From: Amoebidium appalachense
Lineage: Eukaryota > Ichthyosporea
Length of the DNA stretch: 49,678 nucleotides
Assembly: GCA_963693365.1 (NCBI GenBank)
Contig: CAVNZM010000033.1
Span: 1 to 49,678, forward strand
Direction: 5' to 3'
Positions 49,367 to 49,678 of this stretch are shown piece by piece. The position numbers and the translations under genes were made by a program. The notes beneath the pieces were generated by a model. That model was not told the DNA's origin. It saw only the letters and a list, made by a program, of their open reading frames with translations, and did no database searches. How positions within the stretch are numbered: position 1 is the first letter of the stretch; each line of letters begins with the position of its first letter.

Positions 49367-49678
49367 AAAATCGTGCCCTACAAAGCACGACTGTGATCAC
49401 TACTACATGGGTATAAAGTCGTGCCGGCCGATCGACGATGTCGTTCTGACTCTTTTTTCTACGGGATGGTGCGCGCGCGCGCCGCCGTATTCCGGGAATG
49501 CATTCTTGGCCGTGACACATCATCACGGCGCACAGGAATGCATTCCTCGATCGAATGTGCGCACACACGCGCGCACGCGACCACAGACTCTGCACCGATC
49601 AAAACAGGCACCGACCTTACCCGTCGCCCAACGCCCCCCGACTCTGAACCGATAAAAATAGGCACCGACCTTCCCCGT
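49367..49678. other. Non-coding end of window with short repeats
   Basis: GGAATGCATTC occurs twice (49495 and 49531 regions). A unit containing ACTCTG-x-ACCGAT and AGGCACCGACCTT repeats with a 56-bp period from about 49584 to the end. No gene seen. Confidence 0.6.

Noticed and set aside
49367-49678. 3' LTR of Copia copy 3
   Set aside because: The sequence does not match the 44226-45170 candidate LTR, and RNase H is cut off before its usual end.

Overview
The window looks like nuclear DNA of a eukaryote, probably a unicellular one (alga or other protist; I cannot name it). It carries an integrated Polinton/Maverick-type (adintovirus-like) DNA virus, and at least three Ty1/copia-type LTR retrotransposons have landed in or near it. 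Evidence for a eukaryotic host is a spliced cellular gene with GT-AG introns (38.1-40.4 kb), TATA and CCAAT promoter elements, long microsatellites, poly-G/poly-C tracts and LTR elements. There is no prokaryotic operon structure.

Viral part, about 1-36.5 kb, interrupted by two Copia copies. From the left: a 5'-partial protein-primed family B DNA polymerase (+, one frameshift) and a probable VLTF3-like late transcription factor (+, broken in G-rich tracts). A long minus-strand morphogenesis block follows. In transcription order it holds a small zinc-ribbon protein, FtsK/HerA-type packaging ATPase, double-jelly-roll major capsid protein, a 125-aa protein, a giant proline-rich protein and two small proteins. 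To its right are a coiled-coil protein (+), a 97-aa protein (+), an 81-aa protein (-), a penton/minor capsid protein (-, frameshifted), a fiber with 42-residue stalk repeats (+), a 684-aa probable spike (+), a seven-TM protein (-), a third protein sharing the fiber/spike N-terminal domain (+) and a retroviral-type integrase (+). After the integrase come a Dam-like DNA methyltransferase, two small proteins and a 382-codon gene with an in-frame TGA. No adenain/Ulp1-like protease was recognised. The left terminus lies outside the window, so no terminal inverted repeat could be matched.

Retrotransposons. Two nearly identical Copia elements (8852-15598 and 25329-32064; LTRs 925 bp; 5-bp target duplications GGGGA and GTTTT) split the major capsid gene and the integrase gene. 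Both host reading frames remain in phase across the insertions. The integrase additionally carries a nonsense codon, and several other viral genes have frameshifts, so this copy should not be able to make virions by itself. An older, related Copia (about 44.2-49.35 kb) is heavily degraded and itself contains a 716-bp solo-LTR-like insertion with a 5-bp duplication.

Right flank, 36.5-44.2 kb: tandem duplications, (TG)n/(CA)n/(CT)n arrays, an array of CCAAT-box repeats, a CRE-type palindrome, a four-exon gene for a secreted protein with six saposin-A-like repeats (one repeat per exon in the first three exons), a perfect 25-bp inverted repeat, and copies of a GACCGACCCGG-rich dispersed repeat.
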